This document shows, in pieces, positions 15,423-24,702 of a stretch of DNA of 64,000 nucleotides (the stretch's first letter is position 1; each line of letters opens with the position of its first letter). A program made the position numbers and the translations under genes. Source of the stretch: JANXLO01 sp038231295 (lineage in GTDB: Bacteria > Armatimonadota > Chthonomonadetes > Chthonomonadales > Chthonomonadaceae); NCBI GenBank assembly GCA_038231295.1, contig JBBRLP010000006.1, positions 15,854 through 79,853 on the forward strand, given 5' to 3'. The notes below the pieces were generated by a model that worked only from the letters and a program-made list of their open reading frames with translations, made no database searches and had not been told where the DNA came from.

Positions 15423-16539
15423 TCCGGCCTCCTCCCTCGCGCTGGTGCATGGCACCGTACCGCTGCCGACGTTTCTGCCCGACGCCACGCTCGGAGTCGT
15501 GCGAGCGGTGGATGCGGGCGACCTGGAGACCGTCGGTATAGACGCCGTCGTGATGAACGTCTTTCATCTCATGCAGAAGCCCGGCTCCTCCACCATCTCC
15601 GCGCTCGGCGGGCTGCACGGCATGGCGGGTTGGCCCCATCCCATCATCACCGATTCCGGCGGCTTTCAGGCGTACTCCCTCATCCGGCAGAACCCGAAGT
15701 TCGGCAAACTGAGCGATTCGGGCATCCGTTTTAAGCCAGAAGGGGCCGACCGGGAGTTTCAGCTCTCCCCCGAAAAGAGCATTCAGCTTCAACTCGCCTA
15801 TGGCGCAGACGTTGCCATCTGCCTGGACGACTGTACGCATGTGGACGACTCCCCGGAGGCGCAGCGGCTCTCGGTCGAGCGCACGGTGCGGTGGGCGCAG
15901 CGCTGCAAGGAGGAGTTCCTGCGGCAGATCAAACAGCACAAACGCGCCGCCGATGCCCCCCGGCCTCTGCTGTTCGGGGTCGTGCAGGGCGGTGGAACGT
16001 TGGAACTGCGCCGGGAATGCGCGGAACGCCTGCTGGAAATCGGCTTTGACGGCTACGGCTACGGAGGCTGGCCGCTCGACGCCGAAGGCAAACTGCTCTC
16101 CGAGATGCTGGCAGCCACCCGCAGTTTTATCCCCGCCGAGTTTCCCATGCACGCCCTCGGCGTCGGGCATCCCGCCAGTATCGCCGCCTGCTTCCGCATG
16201 GGCTACAGCCTTTTCGATTCCGCGCTCCCGACCCGCGATGCCCGTGTTGGCAGGCTCTACACCCTGCCCTCCGATCCTGCCGTCCCCGGCTTTACGCTGA
16301 CCGATCCCTGGTTTCGCTATCTCTACATTGACGACGAAAAGCACATCAAGGCCAATCGCCCCATCTATCCCGGCTGCACCTGCCCTACCTGCACCCGCTA
16401 CTCTGTCGGCTATCTGCGGCATCTGCACAAATGCGGCGAAACCCTCTTCTACCGCCTCGCCACCCTGCACAACCTGCATTTCATGGCCCAGCTCATGCGT
16501 CTGCTTCGCACCGAAGTTCCACCCGCCCTCGACGAGTAA
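15415..16539 (+). CDS. Divergent tRNA-guanine transglycosylase (TGT-like)
   Basis: The 374-residue protein has the TGT barrel features. They are NVFHLMQKPG, GGLHGMAGW-PIITDSGGFQ with the base-binding aspartate, ECT-like DDCTHVDDSPEAQRLSVERT, FGVVQGG, and the catalytic aspartate in FDSALPTRDARVG. A zinc site CTCPTC is followed by LRHL and LHNLHF. Bacterial Tgt enzymes exchange guanine 34 for preQ1. The usual GLSVGE substrate loop is replaced by GGWPLDAEGK, and parts of the RNA-facing C-terminus differ, so the base or RNA specificity may differ. The start overlaps rsmI, implying cotranscription. Confidence 0.8.
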   Translation: MRNPASSLALVHGTVPLPTFLPDATLGVVRAVDAGDLETVGIDAVVMNVFHLMQKPGSSTISALGGLHGMAGWPHPIITDSGGFQAYSLIRQNPKFGKLSDSGIRFKPEGADREFQLSPEKSIQLQLAYGADVAICLDDCTHVDDSPEAQRLSVERTVRWAQRCKEEFLRQIKQHKRAADAPRPLLFGVVQGGGTLELRRECAERLLEIGFDGYGYGGWPLDAEGKLLSEMLAATRSFIPAEFPMHALGVGHPASIAACFRMGYSLFDSALPTRDARVGRLYTLPSDPAVPGFTLTDPWFRYLYIDDEKHIKANRPIYPGCTCPTCTRYSVGYLRHLHKCGETLFYRLATLHNLHFMAQLMRLLRTEVPPALDE

Positions 16540-16577
16540 CAGACACGCACCCTCCTCCCGAATTGAGGTTTTCAACC

Positions 16578-19500
16578 ATGCTGAAACATCCTGATCTCAC
16601 CCTGCGCCGCATCGAGAGCTTTCTGAACGATACTCTGCGCCCGAAACTCTGGCAGACGCAGACGACGCTGAACGCAGCCGTCTATCAGCCACCTGCGGAA
16701 CAGCGCGACTACCGAACGGAAACCCTTACACCAGTGGAAGCGGCGAACTACGACTATACGCCGATAGAACCGGGGTTCGAGTGGGGGCCAGCCTGGAGCG
16801 ATGCGTGGTTCCGGTTCACAGGCGAGATTCCGGAGGAGTGGAGCGGCAAAACCGTCGTGGCGCGGCTGGACTGCGGGGCGGAGGCGATAGTCTGGGAGGG
16901 CGACGACCCGGTACAGGGTATAGACGGCAATCATCGGGAGTTCGTGATTGTTGATTCGGCGCAGGGAGGGGAGAACGTCAGTCTGACGGTGCAGGCGACG
17001 GGCATGAACCCGAATGTGAGCGTTCATGGCAGACCCTCGGAGCCTTCCTCCACTCCCTTCACCTTCCGACAGGCTATCCTCGCCGTCCACGATCCTGAAC
17101 TCTTCGGTCTCTACTACGACCTCAACGTGGCCCTCGGAGTCCTGAAAGTACAGCCGACCGACACTCCGCGCTTCGGTCAGTTGCTCTATCGGCTCAACAC
17201 CGCCGTCAGTCTGTGCAATCCCGACGATTCAGCCAGCGTTACCGACTGCCGCAAACGAATTGCCAGCCACTACGAGAGACCGGCCCACGCCTCCGCACAC
17301 CGTATCAGCGCGGTCGGGCATTCGCACATAGACGCCGCCTGGCTCTGGCCTCTGGAACGCGCTCAGTTCAAGTGCCTGCACACCTTCGCCACCGTGCTGC
17401 GCCTGATGGATGCCTACCCGGAGTTCCGTTTCGCCTGCTCCCAGCCCGCGCTCTACGCCTGGGTCAAGCGGCTCTCCCCGGCCCTCTATGCGCGTATCAA
17501 GGCGAAAATCGAAAGCGGACAGTGGGAAGTCATCGGCAGTATGTGGGTCGAAGCGGACTGCAACCTGAGCAGCGGGGAGAGCCTGGTGCGGCAGATACTG
17601 CACGGCAAAAACTTCTTCCTGGACGAGTTTGGCATCGAGACGCACGACCTCTGGCTACCGGATGTCTTCGGCTATGCCGCGTCCCTGCCGCAGATTCTCA
17701 AACGCGCCCGCATAGACTACTTTATGACGCAGAAAATGTCCTGGAATCAGGTCAATACATTTCCCCATCACACGTTTCTCTGGCAGGGCATAGACGGTAC
17801 ACGGCTCTTCACCCACTTCCTGCCCTCCGACACGCCCAACGGCGACATGAGTCCCCGCGAAATCGCCCACAGCGCCCACAATTTCCGCGATCACGACCGC
17901 GCCACGCGCTCGCTCTATCTCTTCGGGCATGGGGATGGCGGGGGCGGGCCGACCGCCGAGATGCTGGAGAACGCCCGCCGCCTGCAAAATGTCGAGGGAA
18001 TGCCGACCGTCACTCTCGAACCCGCGCTGGAGTTTTTCCGCAAAGCCGAAGAAGAGGCATTCGACCTCGCGGTCTGGGTGGGAGAACTCACCCTGGAACT
18101 GCACCGGGGAACCTACACAACGCAGGCCGCCAACAAGCGCGGCAACCGCAAGGCCGAGTTCGCCTTGCGCGACGCGGAGTTCCTGAGCGTCGTGCAGACC
18201 TCCGGGCTTGCCGCCTATCCGGTGCAGGAGCTAGACCGTCTCTGGAAGACCGTGCTGCTCAACCAGTTCCACGACATCCTGCCCGGCACTTCCATCGCCG
18301 AAGTCTACCGGGACAGCGCGACGGACTATGCGGACATCGCCCTTCGCACCACCGATCTCATCGCCGCCGCCACCGGTTCGCTCGCCGCGTCGGTCAATAC
18401 CCGAGGCGTCAAACAGCCCGTTCTGGTCGTCAGCAACCTGAGCCACTTCGCCAACGAGGTCGTGCAGGTTCCGCTGCGGGTCAGCGAAAATCCCGTCACC
18501 GCCATCGGGCCGGAGGGCGATGCGGTCGCAGTGCAGATCGTCACTGACGCGGAGGGAGAACGCTCCGCGCTGTTCCTCGCGAAGAACGCGCCCCTGCACG
18601 GCTACGCCGTCTGGGACCTCAACGCCACTACCGTTCCGGTAGACGAGGACGAGGATGCCGTCACCGCCTCCCGCACCCATCTCGAAAACGAGTCGCTGCG
18701 CGTGGAGTTCGATGCCGCCACCGGTCTCATTACGCGCCTCTATGACCGGGACAACGAGCGCGAAATCCTGCACGATCCCTACACCGTACAGCGCAGCGGC
18801 AAGCGCGACCTCAATCCACTCCTCTGCGCCAATCAACTGGTGCTGCACGAGGATAAACCCGTCAATTGGGATGCGTGGGACATTGACGTTTACGCCTTCG
18901 AGCGCGGACGTGTTGTCACAGAACTCGAAAGCGTCGAGGTCGTGGAGAGCGGCCCGGTACGCGGCGCGGTGCGGTTCGTGCGCGTCTTCGGCAGTTCGCG
19001 TATTGTGCAGACGGTGCGCCTGACCGCCGGGAGTATGCGCGTGGATTTCGTGACGGAAGTGGACTGGCACGAGACGAACATTCTGCTCAAAGCCGCCTTC
19101 CCGGTCGCCATCAACAGCAGCCGCGCCACCTACGAAATTCAGTACGGTCATGTCGAACGGCCTACGCATACCAACACCAGTTGGGACCAGGCGCGGTTCG
19201 AGGTCTGCGCTCAGAAATGGGCCGACCTCAGCGAAGGCAACTACGGTGTTGCCCTGCTCAACGACTGCAAATACGGCTACGATATTCTGAACAGCACCCT
19301 GCGCCTCTCGCTGCTGCGCTCCCCGCAGGCTCCCGACCCGAATGCCGACCGGGGCCACCACCGCTTCACCTACTCTCTCCTGCCCCACAACGGCGATTTC
19401 CGGGAGGGCGAAGTCGTGGAGAACGCCTACGCCCTCAACTGCCCCCCGACCGCCTACCCCCTCCTCGCCAACCGTCCGGGCAGTCTGCCGCTCGAACGCT

Positions 19501-19757
19501 CCTTCTTCGAGGTGGACAACGCCGCTGTCTTCGTGGAGGCGATCAAACGCGCCGAGAAAGAGGACGCCGTCATCGTCCGGCTCTACGAAGGCCACAATAC
19601 ACGCGGCACCGTCACGCTGACCACGACACTTCCCGTCAAATCCGCCTGGCTCTGCGACCTTCTGGAGACCAGCCTCGCCGAAATCCCCCTGAGTGGCGGC
19701 GAGATGCTCCTCCCCATCCAGCCCTTCGAAATCATAACGGTGAAACTGATCCTGTAG
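16578..19757 (+). CDS. Alpha-mannosidase, glycoside hydrolase family 38
   Basis: A 1059-residue enzyme of the bacterial cytosolic ManB/class II type, without a signal peptide. Domains in order are an N-terminal beta domain (1-240), the GH38 catalytic barrel beginning AVGHSHIDAAWLWPLE (HxD zinc pair), the nucleophile segment LWLPDVFGYAASLPQIL, and FGHGDGGGGPTAEML. A central helical domain (QFHDILPGTSIAEVY) and large C-terminal beta domains follow. It removes alpha-mannosyl residues from oligosaccharides. GAGG lies before the ATG at 16578. Upstream in-frame codons overlap the tgt-like gene and look non-coding. Confidence 0.95.
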   Translation: MLKHPDLTLRRIESFLNDTLRPKLWQTQTTLNAAVYQPPAEQRDYRTETLTPVEAANYDYTPIEPGFEWGPAWSDAWFRFTGEIPEEWSGKTVVARLDCGAEAIVWEGDDPVQGIDGNHREFVIVDSAQGGENVSLTVQATGMNPNVSVHGRPSEPSSTPFTFRQAILAVHDPELFGLYYDLNVALGVLKVQPTDTPRFGQLLYRLNTAVSLCNPDDSASVTDCRKRIASHYERPAHASAHRISAVGHSHIDAAWLWPLERAQFKCLHTFATVLRLMDAYPEFRFACSQPALYAWVKRLSPALYARIKAKIESGQWEVIGSMWVEADCNLSSGESLVRQILHGKNFFLDEFGIETHDLWLPDVFGYAASLPQILKRARIDYFMTQKMSWNQVNTFPHHTFLWQGIDGTRLFTHFLPSDTPNGDMSPREIAHSAHNFRDHDRATRSLYLFGHGDGGGGPTAEMLENARRLQNVEGMPTVTLEPALEFFRKAEEEAFDLAVWVGELTLELHRGTYTTQAANKRGNRKAEFALRDAEFLSVVQTSGLAAYPVQELDRLWKTVLLNQFHDILPGTSIAEVYRDSATDYADIALRTTDLIAAATGSLAASVNTRGVKQPVLVVSNLSHFANEVVQVPLRVSENPVTAIGPEGDAVAVQIVTDAEGERSALFLAKNAPLHGYAVWDLNATTVPVDEDEDAVTASRTHLENESLRVEFDAATGLITRLYDRDNEREILHDPYTVQRSGKRDLNPLLCANQLVLHEDKPVNWDAWDIDVYAFERGRVVTELESVEVVESGPVRGAVRFVRVFGSSRIVQTVRLTAGSMRVDFVTEVDWHETNILLKAAFPVAINSSRATYEIQYGHVERPTHTNTSWDQARFEVCAQKWADLSEGNYGVALLNDCKYGYDILNSTLRLSLLRSPQAPDPNADRGHHRFTYSLLPHNGDFREGEVVENAYALNCPPTAYPLLANRPGSLPLERSFFEVDNAAVFVEAIKRAEKEDAVIVRLYEGHNTRGTVTLTTTLPVKSAWLCDLLETSLAEIPLSGGEMLLPIQPFEIITVKLIL

Positions 19758-19798
19758 ACTCACCTTACGCAGGCAGCCATGCAAATCGCAGGCAGAAA

Positions 19799-20078
19799 GC
19801 AAAGGGCGTAAGGGTCAGCAAAGGGTTGACACCCCTCGCTACGCGGCTTCGCCGGAATCTCCTTCGGACAAAATGCGTAGAATGCGAAGAGTGGCCCTCT
19901 CGTCATAGACGTTTCCGAAGGAAACTTGGCCGCAGGTCATTCAGCGGAGGAGTTCACTCCGCCGATTCCACCGATTCCGCCCTGCAAACCTTGTCGCGTT
20001 GAGTTTCGTCCGAAGGACGATCCGCCGCAGGCGCGTAGCGAGGGGTGTCAACCCTTTGCTGACCCTTACGCCCTTTGC
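19799..20078. mobile_element. 280-bp MITE-like element with perfect 47-bp terminal inverted repeats
   Basis: Bases 19799-19845 and 20032-20078 are perfect reverse complements over 47 bp. Each begins GCAAAGGGCGTAAGGGTCAG and contains the AGCAAAGGGTTGACACCC motif. The 186-bp interior has no gene but several small hairpins, such as TTTCCGAAGGAAA and GCGGAGGAGTTCACTCCGCC. The rest of the 19758-20179 gap is the CACCTTACGCAGGCA repeat and the GntR gene leader. The structure fits a non-autonomous mobile element or a long cruciform. Flanking target duplications were not identified. Confidence 0.7.
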
Positions 20079-20179
20079 CACTCCCACCCTTTGCTACTTC
20101 CCCACTGGCTTTTCCTGCGCGTTTTACACGCAACTTCTCCGCGTTCCGGCTGTCAGAACGTGCAGAGGAGTGGGACAAT

Positions 20180-20647
20180 ATGGCAACACGGCGGGAAGTG
20201 GAACAGCGGCGCAGACGGTTGGAAGAAGCGCTGAGACGGTCTCTGGAAGCGGGAAATCTGGCGGCGGGCGATCTGTTGCCGCCCGTCAACCAGTATGCAC
20301 AGGAGTACGAACTGTCTGCGACGGTCGTGCGGCAGGTACTCTACTCTCTCCGGCAAGAGGGTCTGCTCTACACCCTGCCGCGTATCGGAACGTTTGCAGG
20401 TCGTGCCGATACGCACAGGCCACGCACTGAATTTTCCAGGCCGTCGTATCTGTCGGAACGCATTACTGTAGACCCTGCCCTCTGTAACGGCATTCCCACC
20501 GTGCGCGGTCTCCCCTACACGGCAGAAATGATTCTGGAGCGCCTCAGCACAGGCGTGAACTATACAGAACTTCTCGCCGAGCAACCTGGCCTGCAACGCG
20601 AGGACATTCTGGCCGTCCTCGCGTATGCCGCCCACCGCCTGTCTTGA
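20180..20647 (+). CDS. GntR-type winged-helix / DUF433 fusion regulator
   Basis: The 155-residue protein joins two domains rarely seen together. Residues about 8-75 are a GntR winged helix (LEEALRRSLEAGNLAAGDLLPP, LSATVVRQVLYSLRQEGLL, RIGTFAG). Residues 92-152 are a DUF433 antitoxin-like domain (ITVDPALCNGIPTVRGLPYTAEMIL, EDILAVLAYAAHRL). No effector-binding domain of the usual GntR type is present. GAGGAG precedes the ATG. It is enclosed by two inverted-repeat elements, and no toxin-like gene (for example a DUF5615 or PIN partner) lies beside it. It probably acts as a DNA-binding autoregulator, but the role is unknown. Confidence 0.8.
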   Translation: MATRREVEQRRRRLEEALRRSLEAGNLAAGDLLPPVNQYAQEYELSATVVRQVLYSLRQEGLLYTLPRIGTFAGRADTHRPRTEFSRPSYLSERITVDPALCNGIPTVRGLPYTAEMILERLSTGVNYTELLAEQPGLQREDILAVLAYAAHRLS

Positions 20648-20651
20648 ACAA

Positions 20652-20819
20652 GTCTGAACTCGGATGGAACGGAGGGAACGGATAGACTATGATTCTGTTG
20701 ATAAAGGTCTCCCATTGCCTGCCACTGTTCTTGTCTGAACACGCTTCGGGAAGTGGATCAGCCAATTCAGTTCGCACATCATAGTCCATCCGTTACCTCC
20801 GTTCCATCCGAGTTCAGAC
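20652..20819. repeat. Inverted-repeat element, 42-bp arms
   Basis: Bases 20652-20693 and 20778-20819 are reverse complements at 40 of 42 positions (arms begin GTCTGAACTCGGATGGAACG) with 84 bases between. No gene lies inside. With the flanks it fills the 20648-20949 gap between the GntR-DUF433 gene and the cyclase gene. It is different in sequence from the 47-bp element 570 bp upstream. Confidence 0.7.
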
Positions 20820-20949
20820 AAGGGAAAGAGGAGTGGCGCGGGCGGGTGGGGAATAGAGAGGCGAACGCAGCCGTCTTACCGATGTCCACAGAACGCAGCG
20901 CCCGACAGAGAAGCCGTGAGACAATGAGGCGCATTTGCAGGAGGATACC

Positions 20950-23192
20950 TTGGAGCAAGCCCCGGAAGGCGTGATTACCTGCCTTTTCACCGATATTGAG
21001 TCGTCCACCGAACTGAGCAAAGGGCTGCATCCCGATGTGTGGAAGGCGGTTGCGTCAGAACACGACCGTATTCTGGAAGAGTGCATCACACAAAACGGCG
21101 GCAAGACAGAGGGAACGAAGGGAGATAGTTTCTTTGCCACCTTTGGAACACCGACGGCCGCATTGAAGTGCGCTGTCGCCATGCAGGAGGCACTGCACGA
21201 GAACGGCAAGCCGCGCCTGACGGTCGAGAAGAACGGCGAACTGCTGCCGATAAAGGTGAGGATAGGCGTCTATCTGGTGACGCAGGAGGTCTACCGCACC
21301 GCGCAGGGCGAGTGGCGCGACCATCAGGTTTCGCTGGCGCAGCGCACGATGGACTGCGGCGTGGGAGAGATGATAATCGTCAATGCGGAGGCGCACGAGG
21401 CGGCGCATCCCTACATCCTTCAGAAGTGGCGTCCCTGGCACAACCGCCTCGTCAAAGACATTCCTGCCCCACAGACGCTCTACGAACTGCTCTGGGACGG
21501 CGATGAAACCCGCAAAATCCGTGCGGCGCTCTGGATACCGCGCTGGCTGCGCCGCGCCGAAGATACCTTCGTCGGCAGGGACGACTATCGGGCGCGAATC
21601 GAACGGGAACTGGAGACGGGGCATCGTCTGGTCTTGCTGCACGGGCAGGGAGGCATCGGGAAGACACGTCTGGCCCTTCAGATCGCCCGACAGATGGACA
21701 AACATTTCGGCGGGCGCATCTTCGGCGTCCCTTTTGACGGTCTGAGCGAAAAGGATTTGGAGAAGGTCACCGTCGCTCAGGTCGCACTGGAGATGATGAA
21801 GGCACTCTCAGCGCCGGAAGACCTGTTCAACGGCATGGCGGGCGACGAGTACGCGGAGAGACTCGCGGCCTATCTGAACCGCCGTTTCCTGGAGGAACCG
21901 TTCCTGCTGATTCTCGACAACTTCGAGAACGCGAACAACACCGCCACCCGCAAACTGATTGGGAAACTGCTCGGACAGGTGGAGGCGCTGCGCTGTCTGG
22001 TCACCTGCCGGATGCATTTCTCCCTGACCCCCTACACTCACCCCATCGATATCGGCGGACTACGTTGCCCCCAGAGCGCGAACGACACGCTCGAAGATTT
22101 CGAGGGTTATCGCCTCTTCCGAGATCGCGCCCTGGCCTGCGACCCGCCCCCGACCTCTCCGACACCGTTTCGATTGTCGCCATCCTCAAAGACACGGAAG
22201 GCAGTGCGCTCGGCATCGAACTGACGGCAGCCCGCGTCGGGATGCCCCTGACGACCCTGCAAGAGATTGCATCTGGCCTGAACAAGAGTCGCCTCCAATG
22301 GCAGCGCACCGGGGAGGACGACACACGGGCCGGGGCAAAGCGCCACGAGAGCATCGAAGCCTGCATAGACTGGTCGTGCCAACTGCTGCCGGAGCCGGAG
22401 CGAAATCTCTACCCGCTCCTCGGAGTGTTCCCCGCTGACTTCTCCATCGAAGCCGCGAAGGAAATTTGCGGTATCTCCAAAGACCTCCTGATTCGCTGGA
22501 TACGCTTCCACCTGCTCACCGATGTCAGCGGACGCTGTCTGCTCTCCCCCGTCCTCCGCGAGTTCGCAGCCAGACGCATTCCCGATTCTCATGTCGCGGA
22601 TGTCCGGGCTGGATTCGTCGCACACTACCTAGCGCTCGCCCAAAAACACAATGACATGAACCGGATAGAAGACCGCAATTGCCTTCGCCTCGAACTCCGT
22701 AACCTCCATACAGCGGCGGATACCCTGCGCGAGGCTCCCTCTGATTCTGCCATCGCGGACAATCTGGTGTGGTTTGGCAATGCGCTATGGCGGGTTCCTG
22801 TGGGTGTCCGCTCCGAAAATATGCTGAAAGCGATTGGCTGCTATGCGGCCGCGCTCAAAGTCTACACACAGAAGGACTTCCCGAGGGATTGGGCGATGAC
22901 CCAGAACAATCTGGGAACTGCCTACGGTGACCTTCCCGTCGGTGACCGAGGGGAGAACCTTGTGAAAGCGATTGCCTGCTATGAGGCCGCGCTCCAAGTC
23001 AGAACACAGCAGGAGTTCCCGATGGATTATGGACACAGCCATGTCTGTCTGGGAAATGCGTATGCTCAAATGGGAGAGAAGGAGAGGGCGAAGGAGCACT
23101 TTCGGAATGCAGTGGAGGGTTATGCGGCGGCGGGACTGCCTTCGGAATGGGAGTGGCGGGCGTACGCGGAGAGACGGCTACGCGAGTTGTAA
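20950..23192 (+). pseudogene. Nucleotide cyclase domain-STAND ATPase-TPR regulator, frameshifted
   Basis: Two adjoining frames together form one protein of about 747 residues. The first has a class III cyclase homology domain (FTDIESSTELSKG, TKGDSFFATF) at about 8-180 and then a STAND/NB-ARC type P-loop GQGGIGKTRLA near 232-242 with LLILDNFENAN as Walker B. At the C-rich run near 22141-22155 the frame changes (ACDP to DLSDTVSIVAILKDTEGSA). The second frame carries the rest of the ATPase, a winged helix and TPR repeats (AMTQNNLGTAYGDLP, SHVCLGNAYAQMGEKERA). AGGAGG at 20939-20944 sets the TTG at 20950 as start. It is a disrupted gene, a sequencing error or a -1 shift. Confidence 0.8.
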
Positions 23193-23235
23193 AGAGGCTT
23201 TTGTCCGAACGAAACGCGGTGGAGTGAGATGGCTG

Positions 23236-23266
23236 GCAGGCAGGCGAAACGGATTCGCCTGCCTGC
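23236..23266. terminator. Hairpin between convergent genes
   Basis: GCAGGCAGGCGAA (23236-23248) pairs perfectly with 23254-23266 around a 5-base loop. It lies between the ends of the frameshifted regulator and the M16 gene and probably stops both transcripts, although no T-tract is present. Confidence 0.55.
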
Positions 23267-23280
23267 GTAAACGTGAACTT

Positions 23281-24702
23281 CTATTTGACCTCTTCCACGT
23301 CCCCTATCTCTTTGAGCGGTTCGCGCAGTTTGTCCGCATCCCCGACGACCACGATGACGGCTTTGTCGGCGAGGAAGTATTTCTGCGACACGCGCTGGAC
23401 GTCGGCGACCGTGACCGCATCCATCCGGGCGCGGAACGACTGGAGGTAGTCGGCGGGCATCCCGTAGACCTGACGACTGAGCAGACTGGCGGCCAGCCCG
23501 TTCTGCGTCACCAGACTCAGCACGAAGTTCCCCCTGACGAGCGCCTTCGCCTCGTTCAGTTCCGTCTCCGTGACCGGATTCGTCCGCATCTGATCGGTGA
23601 GGCGCAGCATCTCTTTGAGAGCGAGCGCGGTCACGTCGGTACGTGTCTGAGCGCTTGCGGTGAAGTCGCCTGCCAGAGCGTTGCGGTCAATCGTGCTGCT
23701 GACATCGTAGGCGTAGCCCATCTTCTCGCGCACACTGGCAAACAGGTGCGAACTGGAGCCGCCACCCAGAATGATATTGGCGAGCGCCAGCGCGTAGTAG
23801 TCGGGATCGCCGCGCTTCATCGCCAGGTTGCCGAGCAGAATGTTGGACTGCACCGAGCCGGGCCGATTGACCAGATAGATATGCCGGGCCGTACTCGTCG
23901 GGGGCGCGGGATAGGTCGGGGCCAGCGTGGTCGCCCGCGACGCTTTCCACTCTCCCAGGACTTTGCCGAGTTGAGCGAAAGCCGTACTCGCCTTGATGTC
24001 GCCGACGACGATCAGCACCGCGCCCTGCGGCGTATAGTGCGCCTGGTAGAAACTGCGGAGTTTGTCCACAGTCAGCGCCTGCACGGCGGCGGGAGTCGTG
24101 GAGGCGACTCCGTAAGGATGGGAGCCGTAGACAACCTTGCTGAACTGCTGCGAGGCGAGGAACCCGGGCTGCTGACGCTGCAAGACCAGGCCCTGCTGCG
24201 TCAACTGCTTGTAGGTCGCCAGTTCGTCCTCGGGGAAGGTGGGATGCAGCAGCACGTCCGCCATGATCTCGGTCAGACGGCTGAAGTTTTCGGACAGAGC
24301 CGAAGCCCCCACAGTCGTAAAGTCTGCGCCCGCCGAGACACTGATCGCGCCGCCCAGACCTTCCACCGCTTCGTTCAGTTGCAGGCTGTTGAACTTGTCG
24401 GTTCCCTCCGTCATCTGACTCGCGACCGCCGACGCAAGACCGGGCGCCTCCGCTGGATCCAGAACCGACCCGGCAGGAAGGCCGAGCCGCAGCGTCACCA
24501 CCGGAACCGTATGGCTCTCCACCACCACGATTTTCAGGCCGTTCGGCAGCGTCTTCGTCTGCTCTTTCGAGAAAACAAACGGGCGCGAAGGCAGATCGGG
24601 CGGCGGAGTCGCCGGAACACCGCCCTGTGCCAGCGCAGGCGTGAGGCAGCCAGCCAGTCCGCAGACGGTGAGGAACGCTAGGGTAATTTTCGGAGAACGC
24701 AT
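23281..24702 (-). CDS. M16 family peptidase homologue lacking the zinc motif
   Basis: A 473-residue exported protein (signal peptide or lipoprotein-like leader LTVCGLAGCLTPALAQ) with the M16 fold: LPNGLKIVVVESHTVPVVTLRLG, EAPGLASAVASQMTEGT and GGGSSSHLFASVREKMGYAYDV. The HxxEH zinc motif expected after GLA is absent, so it should be the non-catalytic partner. Its ATG overlaps the stop of the catalytic M16 gene upstream as TAATG. The two products probably form a heterodimer in the periplasm, like other paired M16B peptidases. Confidence 0.9.
   Translation of the reverse strand: MRSPKITLAFLTVCGLAGCLTPALAQGGVPATPPPDLPSRPFVFSKEQTKTLPNGLKIVVVESHTVPVVTLRLGLPAGSVLDPAEAPGLASAVASQMTEGTDKFNSLQLNEAVEGLGGAISVSAGADFTTVGASALSENFSRLTEIMADVLLHPTFPEDELATYKQLTQQGLVLQRQQPGFLASQQFSKVVYGSHPYGVASTTPAAVQALTVDKLRSFYQAHYTPQGAVLIVVGDIKASTAFAQLGKVLGEWKASRATTLAPTYPAPPTSTARHIYLVNRPGSVQSNILLGNLAMKRGDPDYYALALANIILGGGSSSHLFASVREKMGYAYDVSSTIDRNALAGDFTASAQTRTDVTALALKEMLRLTDQMRTNPVTETELNEAKALVRGNFVLSLVTQNGLAASLLSRQVYGMPADYLQSFRARMDAVTVADVQRVSQKYFLADKAVIVVVGDADKLREPLKEIGDVEEVK

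Noticed and set aside
15319..16575. Large minus-strand frame opposite the tgt-like gene
   Set aside because: Codon pattern follows the complementary strand of a clear enzyme gene, so it is a shadow.
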